From Hetaerina americana (lineage: Eukaryota > Arthropoda > Insecta > Odonata > Calopterygidae): a DNA stretch of 64,000 nucleotides. A model generated the notes under the pieces. That model did no database searches, was not told the DNA's origin, and was given only the letters and a program-made list of their open reading frames with translations. How positions within the stretch are numbered: position 1 is the first letter of the stretch; the number at the start of each line of letters is the position of its first letter. Positions 21,955 through 34,600 of the stretch are shown in pieces. The position numbers were made by a program, and so were the translations under genes. The DNA lies in contig JAKTNV010000004.1 of the NCBI GenBank assembly GCA_022747635.1, positions 82,992,552 through 83,056,551 of the forward strand, written 5' to 3'.

Positions 21955-22215
21955 TTAATTGGTGAGGTTATAGGTCATATAGTACTAAGCACTACACGTC
22001 ATGTTCAATTCACACTTCAGGGTTTTGAGGGTGATCTGTTCCTTTTTCCTGTGCCGCCTGTGACTTCTCAGGAAGATCTGGCACCCTAAAAATCGCACAG
22101 CATGAGTGTAGCTGAGGCTACCCAGTGTGGCTACTATGTATTAAAGCCTTGCAAACAGAGTTTCCGCAGAACCCCCGCAGAGGCAAGAGTTTAAATTGTG
22201 AGTGCCTCGGTAACA
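21955..22215 (-). mobile_element. tRNA-derived SINE, family A, minus orientation
   Basis: Read from the minus strand: TGCTGTGCGATTTTTAGGGT, GCCAGATCTTCCTGAGAAGT, CAGGAAAAAGGAACAG, AAGTGTGAATTGAACATGAC, then TTAGTACTATATGACCTATA. This is the same order as GTGATTTTTCGGGTA, CAGATCTTCCTGGGAAACC, AAAGGAACTGG, GTGTGAATTTTAACACGCC and TTAGTACTGGGTGATCTC in the 57253 copy. Confidence 0.65.
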
Positions 22216-24225
22216 TCCCCATTCCCACCGCAGACTTCTCTCGATTTGGTGAAGGTTTAACATTTAATTCCACGACAATCACGCCACACAAGTGAAGGGT
22301 GAGATTATGTTGGATTCTAAAGAGTAGGAAATATTTTTGGGAACGAATCGCAGCTTTATACTTTAGCTCTTGCTATTAGGTGCCATTCCGTATATTCAAA
22401 CCTAATGGAAAACCTTTCGTAATTTGGTAAATTATGTCAAATACAGATTGAATGAATAAATAAGGAAAAAATAAAATTCGAATTAAATAATCCAATTCAA
22501 ATGAATTAGTTATATTTGAATTAAATAATTAGATGTGGTTTCAATTTTTACATACATTTGAATTGCTCAAATAAAGATTAGCTAGTTTAATACATATTAA
22601 ATGTTTCTAATGCACATGAACTACTGCTAATGACACTAATTGTAATTTTAATCTACTGACGCTATTAGAAATCGTAAACAATGTATTTAATTGTTCTGAT
22701 TTGCTGCATTTAACATCCATGCAAGTCCATGTTTTCTAGCATAATACGATATGTATATAGCCCTTTTTCGTAGAAATTTGTGAAAAGTATTGCATGTTTA
22801 ATGCAACTTTTAAGTCTATTCAAAGGTTTGCTTGATATGCCGTTCATTCGCAGCTGGACATTCAATAGCGATAAGAGAACGCGTGAGATTCTCAAGGATA
22901 AAGATAGAAAGGTTTTTTTACGTCACCTTCTGGCAATAAAAAAGGAATAGTCCAATCTGATCTTACACTTATCTGTCTAAATAATGAACCGGAAACCTTC
23001 TCCGGCCACTGAGCAAAACGAGTATAACCTTAGGTTTCAATAGTGCATTCATTGAATCTTCCATTTCTGTGATTTTTTCGCTGTTCTGCAGACGTGTTAT
23101 CACCTTCATCGGCTAAAAGAATAATTATATTTACAAAAAAATCATAATTTCATTTGCTGACAGAGAACTTCTTCATCTGAAGTGGTTTGAATACTTAAGA
23201 AATAAACCTGAAAACCATCTTACGATGGACCGGAAAATGTTCGCCGTTTCTTATCGATCGATACTGTCCTTGACGCCCTCTTATGCTTTAAAGCCAACTG
23301 TATGTATGTCACGTATTGCGCCCATTCCAAACCAGAGTATAGAGGGGGTGAGCGTCGCGCACCACTGAATCCTTAAATCATATTCCAGAAAGAGACCCCA
23401 CTAATGTCCGATCATTTACATTCACAATAGTATTAAAGCACTTTGTACCACCTATTTGGAAAATTTAAATATATTTCAATTGGTAATTAGTAGTAGTCCT
23501 AAATGAGGAAATCTCAAATACTGCTCTTCACCAAATCTCAGGAGATATAATCTACTTTTTACGTTTATGCATTCTACAATTTACATAGTATAGTTACTAG
23601 TTTTCACCTGATTATGTATCATAAGGCAGGAAGCATTAAAAATAAATATCGATCACTCGTGACTTGCCTTCCGCTCTACTTCCAGAGTATCTTACCCTCC
23701 ATTAGCAGGGCTCGGTATTGTCACTTGGGGAAGAAATAAATGTGAAGATAGAGAGGGATCAAGAGAGAGACTCTGTTTCTCACTTTCTTGCCTTCCCTCT
23801 TTTTCGTTTATGCTCCATAATTCGTTTAAATCTCTTTTGAAAAATAAAGATAAAATTTCGACACAAACCGCACTCGGAGAAAGGACAGCAGCCAGCTTAC
23901 CGTTCCGTGACATGCACTCCTCATGTATTCTAATCAGACATGCACCGTGAATCAAAGGGCATTTATCGCGTGGTTACCTATTAACCATTCTGTTTTCAAT
24001 GCATATAAAACTTCATCACATGCCTTCTCTTTTGGATTACGTTATTTTAAATTATGTCATTACATGTCGATGTGATCTGAAGACGATTTGTGCGAAATGG
24101 AATAAGTATTACTTCTAGGATTATTAATAGGATGAAGTCGTTTACCGGGTTAGGGTAGATTATTAATAGAGCCTAACATTGCACTATACTTTTACCTTAT
24201 GTCATGCCTAATATGTTACAATATA
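22216..24225. other. No recognisable gene or repeat
   Basis: AT-rich DNA with short ORFs lacking motifs. TTTGAATT/AATTCAAAT-rich words repeat at 22470-22570. Confidence 0.45.
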
Positions 24226-24229
24226 TATT

Positions 24230-24760
24230 ACAAAAATTCTTTCCTCAGTCGTCTACACTTCATATCTCCCTTAATGTCAAGCAAAACGGTTTTCTTTTTC
24301 CTCCCTCTACCTTTCCCAACATTCTCCCCTCTCAAATTTCCAAAGAAACTGCGAGAGGTGCCGCAAAAGTAACTTTTAACGGAGTCATCCGCTAATGTGC
24401 ATTCGCCTTGACTGGAATCCCAGTCAAGGCGAATGATTTTTACACTATGAAATTGTTGCATTGATTCTCCCCTCTATTAATGTCTTCGGCGTCTCACACT
24501 CTATACCCAAGTATACCTCCGGCATCCCATTCATATATGCCCTGCCTTTTTCGGATTTATTCCAGCCTATTCCACTACCATGCCTAAAGCATAACAGGTT
24601 GTATTCCTTTTTCCTCCATTTTATTGTCTGCATTCTTCTCTACGCCCGCATCTCAAAAGCTTCTAATTTACGTTTATCCTCTCGCCTCTACTGCTAAGTT
24701 CCCGGTCCACAAAACTACTCTACGTATTAATATTTTAACCATCATTTTCTTTACGTCATT
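24230..24760 (-). pseudogene. LINE-R 3' ORF relic, interrupted by a SINE
   Basis: 24301-24332 (CTTTCCCAACATTCTCCCCT) and 24464-24720 (CTCCCCTCTATTAATGTCTT; ATTTTATTGTCTGCATTC; CGCATCTCAAAAGCTTCTAA) match the minus-strand LINE at 46930-47170. The two blocks are contiguous in the reference and are separated here by the SINE at 24333-24463. The minus-strand frame shows fragments of the ORF2 C-terminus, with several breaks. Confidence 0.7.
24333..24463 (+). mobile_element. SINE family B with 12-bp target duplication
   Basis: The 131-bp insert is bounded by direct repeats ATTCTCCCCTCT at 24321-24332 and 24464-24475, and it splits an otherwise collinear LINE-R relic. The body includes the family B words AATCCCAGTCAAGGCGAATG and ATTTTTACACTATG. 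A perfect 16-bp hairpin, CATTCGCCTTGACTGG with its inverse at 24420-24435 (loop AATC), lies in the middle. The duplication length fits LINE-driven retrotransposition. Confidence 0.75.
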
Positions 24761-27700
24761 TATGAAGATGTATCTCATGAACCGATATCACTTTGCAAAA
24801 GTTCTTATCCTAACGCTTTTCTTCATTAAATGTAAAATTGTGATAACAATTTTGCTGATGTTTCTATTGATAAATGCCGTGGAAACAAAAAATCCCAGAC
24901 AAACTATCATTATGCTGGTTATTATCAAAATTGCCTCAATTTTTACCAAGAAGGCAATATCATTAAAGGATATTCTGTACTTCCGACCATTTGTACTCGG
25001 GAGAAGTCAATTTTAATTCAGAATATTTCCTGCCAGATTGTAAATTAATACGTTTTAATAATATTTTTAACCAAAATCACTGAAAATGCTATCAAGTTAT
25101 TCATCTTTTTATCACATCATCGTGTATGGCTAATTTTCATAATTTAATGTGGATGTTCTAGTTTCTTCTTTTTTTAAACTGCTTGATTTAATTAAATAAA
25201 ATATAACCCACTACTGTGCTAGTTTCATCGTTTTTAAATTCACACGGAACTACTGAGAGCAACAAAAGTTTTATGCGTTGGGATTATTTTCTACGTAAAT
25301 TTCTTAATGTCACCAACGTTCCCATTACTTCTACTTGGTAGCTAATCAATGGTCAAATTTTATCAGCTAAAAGTTGTTTTCACGGGTTAAAAGCTGGTGG
25401 GTAGCTTTGAAAGACTACATGGAAACCAACATGGCATTACACGTTGTTATTTTGCAAATACGCCCCTTTGAGGAGTCATTCTTTGAAGAAACAATGGACC
25501 AATAGATTTGGACCGTCTGCAGAGATCTTCAGATGAATAAAGTTTTACAATTTCAAGTCAGACTCGTATAAATGATAGGTAATTTTACGTACCATTATAT
25601 CGCGACAAACTATACAAACTATAGTAAAATTAGTTTAAAACGTGAATTTTGAAACGCTCTCAGTTTAAAAATATTAAAAATAGTTCGTATGAAAACGTTA
25701 TTCATATATAGTAACGTTGTTTGAGGAACACTTTTTCATAACATCACTTTTAACTTAGCATCACGCAGAGAATGGCCAAAAATTGCAATTTTCCACCGGA
25801 ATAAATAATTATTGCAATCTAAGTTTCAATGCACCCTTTTTCCATTATCCTCCCCCGATAATGATGGAATACAACCAAATGTAGATTACAATTAAATTAT
25901 TTTAATACGTAAAAAAGCAGCATTTTTTGTTACTATGCATGATCTGGTTTTACAGCAGTACACCAGCCACTTTACATTGCACTAAACTGGGTCAAGTGGA
26001 ACAAGTGTAGCGGGAAAACGGTTAAAATTTAGTCCTTGCAGTAAAAGATGTAATAATTTAGATTCGAATGAGACGAGGACGACAAAACCATCCGATTTGA
26101 AAAGAGTACTCCATTCTATACCATGCAGCCTATACCATTCTATACCAAACAGCCGTCGTGTTGCAGAGACGTGTAAGTAAGTATTCCCTGGGAAATCTAA
26201 GTGTAAATAATCTCTTTGCAGAAAAGGATTACAGATGTACTGCCTGAACCGAACACATTTAATGGAATTTACTATTTACCGATGTGAGCAACATGCAATG
26301 CAAAATCAATACATCGAGTTGGTGTACCAAAGACTACTTTGAATTGGACTGTGATCGGAATTTTAGTAAATTTTTATGTACGCTCAATAATTTACGTATT
26401 TTACATTATGAACTATATTATATATTTCTACCCATTGTATTAACGTTCTTAAAAAAAAGAAAAGGTATTCGCGCATGGTATTAAAGTCCAAGTTCATTGA
26501 GTTTTATTTGCGAGAATGGACAAAGGGTGAGAAATTGAAGCAATAATTTGTCCGCTCGTTTAATGTCTAACATAATTCAGCTTTTTTATCGATTGATCAT
26601 AGAAAATATTCTAAATATTTCATCTAAGCGTTGATAAAATTAGCTTTATATATCGGGACCTTTATGGATGGGTTCTTTAATTGAGTTTTCCAGTGAATTG
26701 TTCTTCAAAAAAGGATTACTAACATGAATTAAAATGGACGATATTAGTATCTTTAGGAAAATACATCATTTATACCATGAGAGAATATCCTAGTTTTGAA
26801 GTAGTTTACTGATTATTATAATAATTGTATTTTTGTGAAAAAATAAATCGCATTTATACGTTTCCTTGAAGGATAATGATGCTTGAAGTAAATTTTTAAT
26901 TCATATTCGTGAAGATGAATATGTCATCTTGACTTAAATGTGTTAGTCGAATGTTGGTGCACAACTAGGTTTTAACGTACAGCGATGTTAGAATTTCTGC
27001 TGCCTAAGACACTCTATCTCTTTCATGATAAAATGTACCCATATTAAGATTAGCTTTCTAAATTAAATTATTAATATGATTTGACATTGATTTGTAGTAT
27101 AAATGAATATTTCTTTCTCAGCAAACACTTCAAACTTCCCCAGAAACGCTGAACTTCTTCACAATGCGCTATCTGTTTGAATTTATTTTATTAAATAACT
27201 TTCAGAGTTATCGGCAATCTTCTTAATTGGCAATATACAAAACATGGCTTGTGCAGCTTTTGACATTAATAAATTATTTTGAGCTTGGCATTCAAAAAGT
27301 CAATGAGAAGAGTATTTTTATCCCCGAAGCCTCACGTAGTCTGGCTGGAGCCGCCTTAATGTGCAACCCAGTGAATTAATTCCGACCATATTCCAACTGG
27401 TGCATAGAGGGGATATTGCCATATGCCAAGCCTCAAAGCTGGGAAAAGTTCACGGAGAAGAGGGTCTAGTTTCAATGATTTCTTTTCTTCTGGAGAATAT
27501 TCCTCCATTGTCACCCTTTTTCCTTAGGTTCGGGAATGGAAGTAATAGGCATGCAACGAGAAGCGTTGCGTGCCTTTGTCTCCTTTTCATTCCTCTGTTG
27601 GCTGCATTCTCTTCCTGCTTTATCATATGTCATTTTATCCACGGTACCGTGTTGAGACAACCCTCACATCACGAGAGGAGGAACTATGAGTTGGGATAAA

Positions 27701-30700
27701 GACGGTTCGAAGTGCTGTAAGTCAATTTTCACTGTGTAAACGAGCTGATTTGTACTGTGCGAATACTATGCGACTAATACTTGGAAAATTGTTGATTCGT
27801 ACTCATTATTATTAGGCCATCCATGCAATCGTTACTACGAATTTGTGTATTACCAACTGGGTAATTTTTCATCCTTGAGCCATTTTAGTATACTAACCTT
27901 TGGAAGTGCATTCAAGCAAATTATAAACTAACTTTGGCATTGCTAGAAACTTGATATTAATTATTTCATTTTGGCAAAATTGTTTCTTGGGTTTAAGATG
28001 GGCATGTATTTCTGTATATTTTATTTGTTTCGTTGCTAGACAATTTCGTAAAGTTATATACGTTCAAATGGCTTGAACAACTGGAACGAGACAGGGAAAA
28101 ATTTATTTTTCTGTAATTTATTTCAAAGTTATCATCGATGTTCTTGAAGTTGCTAGCTATCGTATTTATTTAAGTCTCCAAACATAAAAATACAAAATAA
28201 TTTTTGGTACAAGTTCCCTCGCTGGAACAATAAATTGTGAATATTTCGTGCTGACCACTAACAAAACTGTTTTGTCTCTTCACTATTACGCTCCGGAAGT
28301 AATTTTTGCAGTAAAAGTGTGACCAAAACATATAATATTGAGTGAACCGAGTAAGTGCGAAATCACTTGGTAAGCTTCATTTTAACTCATTCCAAGGGTA
28401 GTATGGTGGACGAGATGCAAACGAAGGTAAAAGGAGGTTTGCAAGAAGTGTGGTATCTAATGCATGGAACCCGATTTTCGCATCATTAAGTCAAAGCATT
28501 TAAGCCAATTAGAGGAGTTATTTCCGTTCTGATGTCCAAGAAACGTGCGATGATCGTACATTCGATGATAAACTACTTGCAACGATTCTAATTGGAAAAA
28601 TTGTGCCTGAAGTCAGTTAAAAAAATATGAACATATCCTGTTGCCCATTATTAACCTTATCCCTTGTAATATCAGAATACTGTAAAACCATAATTTAGTC
28701 CCAGGAGCACTCTCCTGCCCTTATTTACCGAGATTAAGGTATAAACCTTCAACAGAAAATCTATATTTGCGCCATAATAACCAATTTGATCAATAATATG
28801 CCTCCTCCCATTATACAACATTGACCATATTTAAATAATTACGCTGGAGAACAGTGAAAACGTTATAGCTTTGAGGGAACTATTCACTAATTCAACTTAG
28901 AAGGGAATTGTCCTCTTCATGGCAATGAAAGGCTTTCAAAACCACAACTGGTGGGCTAATCTTAGTTTCGCTGCCAACCTTCGCTAATCTCGCGTGGCCA
29001 TGCTAAAGTCGTGACACCGGAGCTATAATTGCAACAGCCCTTTCACGTAAATTGCTATGTCTTGGGGTGTAGAACGATGCCTATACCTTGTCGTTAAATG
29101 ACCAAATGGGATCTGAAGGATATGCGTGAAAATTTAGAAAATCAATATTTTGGAAATATTTTTCAAAATCAATTATTATTATTTCATGCATGTGCATGGG
29201 ACACTTGCCCATGCAATAGAAACTACAGATATGTCGGTTTTCATATCGTTTGTGGTGTACAGAAAATTATTTTTCATTGCGAAAAGTTCGTTTGTTATCA
29301 CGAGTATTTGACAGCAAACTTAGAACCTCCAAAAGTAGATGAAACTAATGTTTTACGTATGACATTTCGAAAAACATACTCTAGCAACCGTTTTTTCAAA
29401 TATTTACGAATCAAAATTGTCAATTTTTATGGGTTTTAATGGAGGATACAAATCAAAAAGTGAATCCAGTAAAATACTCAAATCTGCCAATTTAAGGAGA
29501 ACATTAAGATAGTGATCAGTTCAGAATGATATCGACAGAGTTGAGAACTAAGAATTACTATAAAAAATATTTAAAACTAGGAATTGAATATTGAAGTAAT
29601 TTATTGCATAGAACAGAATTATTCAGAATATTCAAATATTGGGTTAGTTCGAGATAACTTGCGCTATCATCGCTCTGTGAACTGGCAACCTTGTTAATAT
29701 CTTTAAGTTATATTCATAAAATTACCTATAAATCTTCGGAAATAATTCAAATAGTGATAAACCTAATGCATCTAGGATATTGCAATAGAAATATATCTAT
29801 TCAAATAAATGTACATAATGATAAAAGTGAACTTATTATATTTACAAATTTCGATTGGAGGTTTACTTTGGCTGATTATGGCGTCGTTCAGGAAATTTTT
29901 CGAATTAATATGTTTCCTTATGAATTAGTGACTTATTTTCCATAGAAAATTCAAGGCACGATGAAATAAAATAATTTGTTTTAGCATCTTCTGCACAAGA
30001 TTAGATTCAGAGAGTATCCTTTAGGTTTGTGAAAATTTACTGTGTGAAGGGATTAAGCGTCGCGAGTATGTTGAAGGAATTAGGTTAGGAATTCAGCACG
30101 GGGACAGCAGACAGGAATTTAAGACTTAATGAAAGGCACAGGACACCTGAATTTTCTTTTGGCTCAGATGGAATAATTGTGGGTACACTTTCAATTTTTG
30201 CACTTGGTGCAAGTTTTACTGTTATATTCGACCGCCGGTATTAAATGAGAGAGATAGACACAGTCAAAGGCATATTCAAGCACACGTTCTTCTCCCTAAC
30301 AACACTCAATTATAAATCGAACCCTAATTTCCGAAAAAATTAAGTTATCTTTATCACTAAACTTCAATGAAATGTGGAAACATGACTCTTATTTCCTTAT
30401 TTATAACGGCATTTACAGGTATGTGCAAGAGAGTTTTTTAATATATACTGAGAGAGTGTATGAACTAATGGTTCTGCACGTATGGCTGCCCCCCCCCCGC
30501 AACAAAGCCTTGCGGCAAGATATTGTATGGATGCTGATGTATTGACCTAACAAAAAACATCAAATCGTGACGTCATTTATGCACGACCCTCAAATGCTAG
30601 TCTAGTTGTGATAGTACTACCTGAGACAGCTATATTTATCGCTTAGGGTTGAGCATAAATTGATAGAAACCCGGCCTCTTTTACTGTATCTCCAATAACT

Positions 30701-31385
30701 GCGACTTGAACATATTACCTTTGCCTTTCCTGAGCTTTATTTTACAGTTTTCCTTTTCATGGGTATCGGCAGTTATGTAAGCATGGGGAAATTGAGTTTC
30801 GGATGATTCCTTTCGTGAGATGGAGGAATAATATACCTCGCGTGAGGAGGCGCCCTTTATAAAACCGATGAGCACTGGAACTATCCGAGCGGGAAGTTCA
30901 AACAAATCTCACATTTCAAATCGTAATGGCGTTTGCGCGGACCGACGCCATAACAAAACAGGTTGCTAAGTGCTCGAGAGGAGCGTAATAATGCTCTGAG
31001 TTAATAGTGAACTTCTTTCAAAACTCCTTCGAAGCTCGATCCGTGGAAACGTGTGTGCTAACTAGAGCAAAAGCATCATTTTACATGTACATCATACCCT
31101 GCATGTCCATCAGGAGGTATATGATAGGGAATGTTAGGTCACTTGCTGAAGGTAACTCGATGGATAACGGTTTGAGATTAGTGCTTCGCAGATAGGTTCA
31201 ACGTCCTTAGATTTTTCGTTGTTTTTAGGTTTGTTTTTTTATGATCGCGAAAAGTAACAGGAAATAAAGAGTCCCTGAACCTATTGCTGGTGTAATATAT
31301 CTCCATATCCCGAATCGTTCAATTTGCTTATATGATAGACCATTGTATTCAAGAAAGAGTATAATTTTATAGGTAAAGACAGATT
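24761..31385. other. No recognisable gene or repeat over 6.6 kb
   Basis: AT-rich, with no box pairs, terminal repeats or transposon motifs that I can read. ORFs of 80-115 codons (27361-27699, 29098-29439, 29691-29945) have no domain, no clear signal and composition like the surroundings. The sequence could be intronic or intergenic. Confidence 0.5.
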
Positions 31386-31389
31386 TCTC

Positions 31390-31600
31390 CTAATACTTTG
31401 GCCCAACGGCATGTGAAATTCACGTTTTAAGGGTAGGGGTGCCAGTTTCGCCTGTGAGTACCCAGGAATATCTAATGCCCAAAATATCACACAATGTGGA
31501 TGAAAATCAGGTTGCCCAGAGGCCTGCCCGGGAGTCGAATCTTGAACCTCCAGTCAGTGCCCAGTGCTCAACCCACTGTGCAACCAGGTCGGCATAACAA
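31390..31600 (-). mobile_element. tRNA-derived SINE, family A, minus orientation
   Basis: The minus strand from 31600 gives CCGACCTGGTTGCACAGTGG (A box region), GGTTCAAGATTCGACTCCCG (B box) and CTCTGGGCAACCTGATT. It continues with TGTGTGATATTTTGGG, ATATTCCTGGGTACTCACAG and, at the end, GTGAATTTCACATGCCGTTG. The order matches the 57253 copy throughout. Confidence 0.7.
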
Positions 31601-34600
31601 AGAGTCGTGGTGATTTCTTGTGTGTAACGTGTTCAATCGAGTGTCCTCCTGAACCTTTCTAATAGTCTCAGCCTCGCCTTCTCCCTTCGAGCTTGGAGGG
31701 CCTTCCATCTTAGGTTAGTTTCTCTCCTTACCGCGTTACGCTCGCTTTCTTACCGTTAAATTTCTTCCCAAACCTAGTCCCCTTAACCCTACAATATATC
31801 AGAAAATTTGGAAATAAATGGCCAGAAAGAAACTAACTTGAGTGAGAGAGTCTCATTTACTAATCTGAATAACTTACTATATCTGACTTATGATTCATTT
31901 GATTTTTAAGATTTTAATTTTTTATTTCCAGCTATCTCATTATTGGGTTTGATAAACAGAAAGCAGAACCAGGTTGAACATGTCTTCAGAGAATCGACAG
32001 CTGCGGTGTAATTTCCCTGATGCATGCTCACCAATTTACAATGTCTTTAAGCGGATATTAAAATTAAGGTGGTACCATATGATGATATAATAATCAGTTG
32101 GATTGGATTAATCTTTAAGTCATTAATGAATGTAGAAATTGAGTTGTTCGTAGTTTAGAAGCATTGTATACCCTAGAATGCATCATTAAATGCATTGTGA
32201 TATGACTAAAGTGGCTTTTTTCTGTTCATATCACGCAGTATCACAATAAAGTCATTGATTTCTCTTACCCTCAATCAAGGTGGAAAGATAAAATTGATGT
32301 TTTTCAAGAACAAGGACTTTCATTTTACAAGTTCAGATGATGACTCAAATTTATGGACCAATGAGGATTTAATTAGAAGTCACCCAACGACATTCACTTT
32401 TTAAACTAGGCCAAACGTTTGAGCCCCTTATCCTGGCATCCACAGGGGTACCAGCACCCTCCATCTCTTCTAGCAAAATCTATCATGCAGAGATCAGTGC
32501 CCATTATGAGTCGAATATCCCATCCAAGGTTGTTTACTGAACATTTTTGAATTCCGCTCATAAATAAATAATTGACTTGGAATATTCTATTTGGTCCCAA
32601 ATGGGCTTATTTAATTAATATAGTTAAAAAATATATTACCTATAATAACACATAGGAGAAGCTTAATGGCTTCTTTTCTGGTTCACATTTAAATATCGCG
32701 CATATCGATTTTATAATATTCTCGGAAAATAGCGCCATTGCGTTTCCTCAGTCTCAGAAAGCAAAAGTGCACATCAATTCGCCTTTCATCGCCACTTTGA
32801 AAGGCATGAATATGGCCTAAAATTACAAAAATCAGTTTTTATATTTTCAATATATTTACGGCATGTAATAACGGATATTTTAGAGTAAATCTTCACGTTT
32901 AGTTTTCTTTTAATGGCAAATAAATTCGGAGAATTAAGTTTGATTTTGTTATAACGTTTCGTTTCTTGCGAGTGAAGTACAAATTCTTAATTCTGACTCG
33001 TGACGGTGTCAGTCTTTCATATGCTATCCCCATGGTCAAACCAACCAATGCTACGGCTTCAGGTTTAACTTTTAGTTGAAAGTAGTTATTATTTATATTA
33101 TAAAAATTTGATGATGCAGTAATTTTGATGCTGCTGGAATTTCCGTATCTGATTACGCCGCAACAGTTTGACGCGTTTTGCCAAAAAATACATTTTTGTG
33201 TGAGATATACAGCCTTTTAATATATATAGTATACCAATATTATTTGGGGCCACAATAATTCTCTCGATCTGACAAGTGAAATTAGGAAAAATCTATAAAA
33301 ATTGCTGATTAAACCTGCTTTGAATTTTGAAATCTTTTAATATAGACTGTTATTTTTCTGTAGGCGTTTTTTGCAATGCCATAGGCGACATCCAAATTTG
33401 ATGCTCGAACGAAAGATATTATTTTGCCTCAAAAAATCTATCATTTGTTCATAAAGAAATCAATTTTTCAATAATATTGGAAAGGAAATTTGAGGAATAT
33501 AATTGAATGCAGGGATTATTTCTATTTATTTTAGTATTTAAATTACCTTTCATTAACTAAGAAAATATTTTTTGAGCCATCATGAGTTGAAATTGTCTCC
33601 AGTGTATACATTTTGTGCATTTGAGTTGAAAATAAATTTTCACGTAAATAAATCGATCACGGCTATTAATTGCATTGGATTGCACCCAAACCATTTCTGA
33701 ATTAATTAATTTTATAGCTCTAGGGGATGACTAGAGGACTGGCCCCATATAAATTGCGAGAAAATCCGGGTTTGTGTGATTTTATTGGGGATTATTTGAC
33801 TTTTTTTTCGTAGAGTTTATCACTTAACTGCGTTCAAAAGAACTTTAAAAGTAATAAATGGCAGGAAATCGTTCAATAAATGTAAGAAAACACATCTGAA
33901 ATCGATACGAAAAACAAGCAAATAATTTTATTCGCGATATTAGTTTCGTTTAAAACCTAACGGGTGGTATCCCTGAGCATAAGAAAATTTGGTAGACAAT
34001 GTTTGTATTCTACTCCGTGGCATTATTTTTCCGAGATTGTTCAAGATTCAGCGAATGTTCCTGAATAATTCATTCCCCGCCGTCCGTTCGCAACACGTCA
34101 GGCGGAATGTTATATATCTCTCGCCCCGCGTCACTGCTCAAACATTCACCTCGTCCGCGCCACGAGAACGAGCAACGGAGAACATCCCTCTTATCGCTTG
34201 CTGGAGGAACCTGATTTTACCGCCGAAATTCACACTTCGCGAACCACCACCCCCTGACGCGCGTTCAAACTCAACACGGGGGACAAAAAAAAAATACCTT
34301 TAGCGATTTCTCCATCCTTGAGAAATCGCTTATTGACTACAGTTCGTTGCGTAACTGTTGATTCCTTAACTGCACGCCATCGCCGGTTGCTAGGTCCGTA
34401 ACCGCACGCACATTTCATCCGAAAAACAAGCGCTTATCACGTCCTTCCACAACAACTCTCGATATCCCAAGTTTGAATACAACGAAACAAAAAGCAAATC
34501 ATTGACTACATAATCAACATAAAAACATGAGGCGAAGCTCACTCAAATTAACCTCACAACAGCATATGATATCTCGGAATCTTAATGGAAATCCTAACCA

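Noticed and set aside
27361..27699. 112-codon ORF with a hydrophobic segment (CLLFIPLLAAFSSCFIICHF)
   Set aside because: It begins at GTG, has no family resemblance and no supporting context.
29098..29439. 113-codon ORF with ATG and a Cys-containing segment
   Set aside because: Composition is like the surrounding AT-rich DNA, with no recognisable domain, so I treat it as chance.
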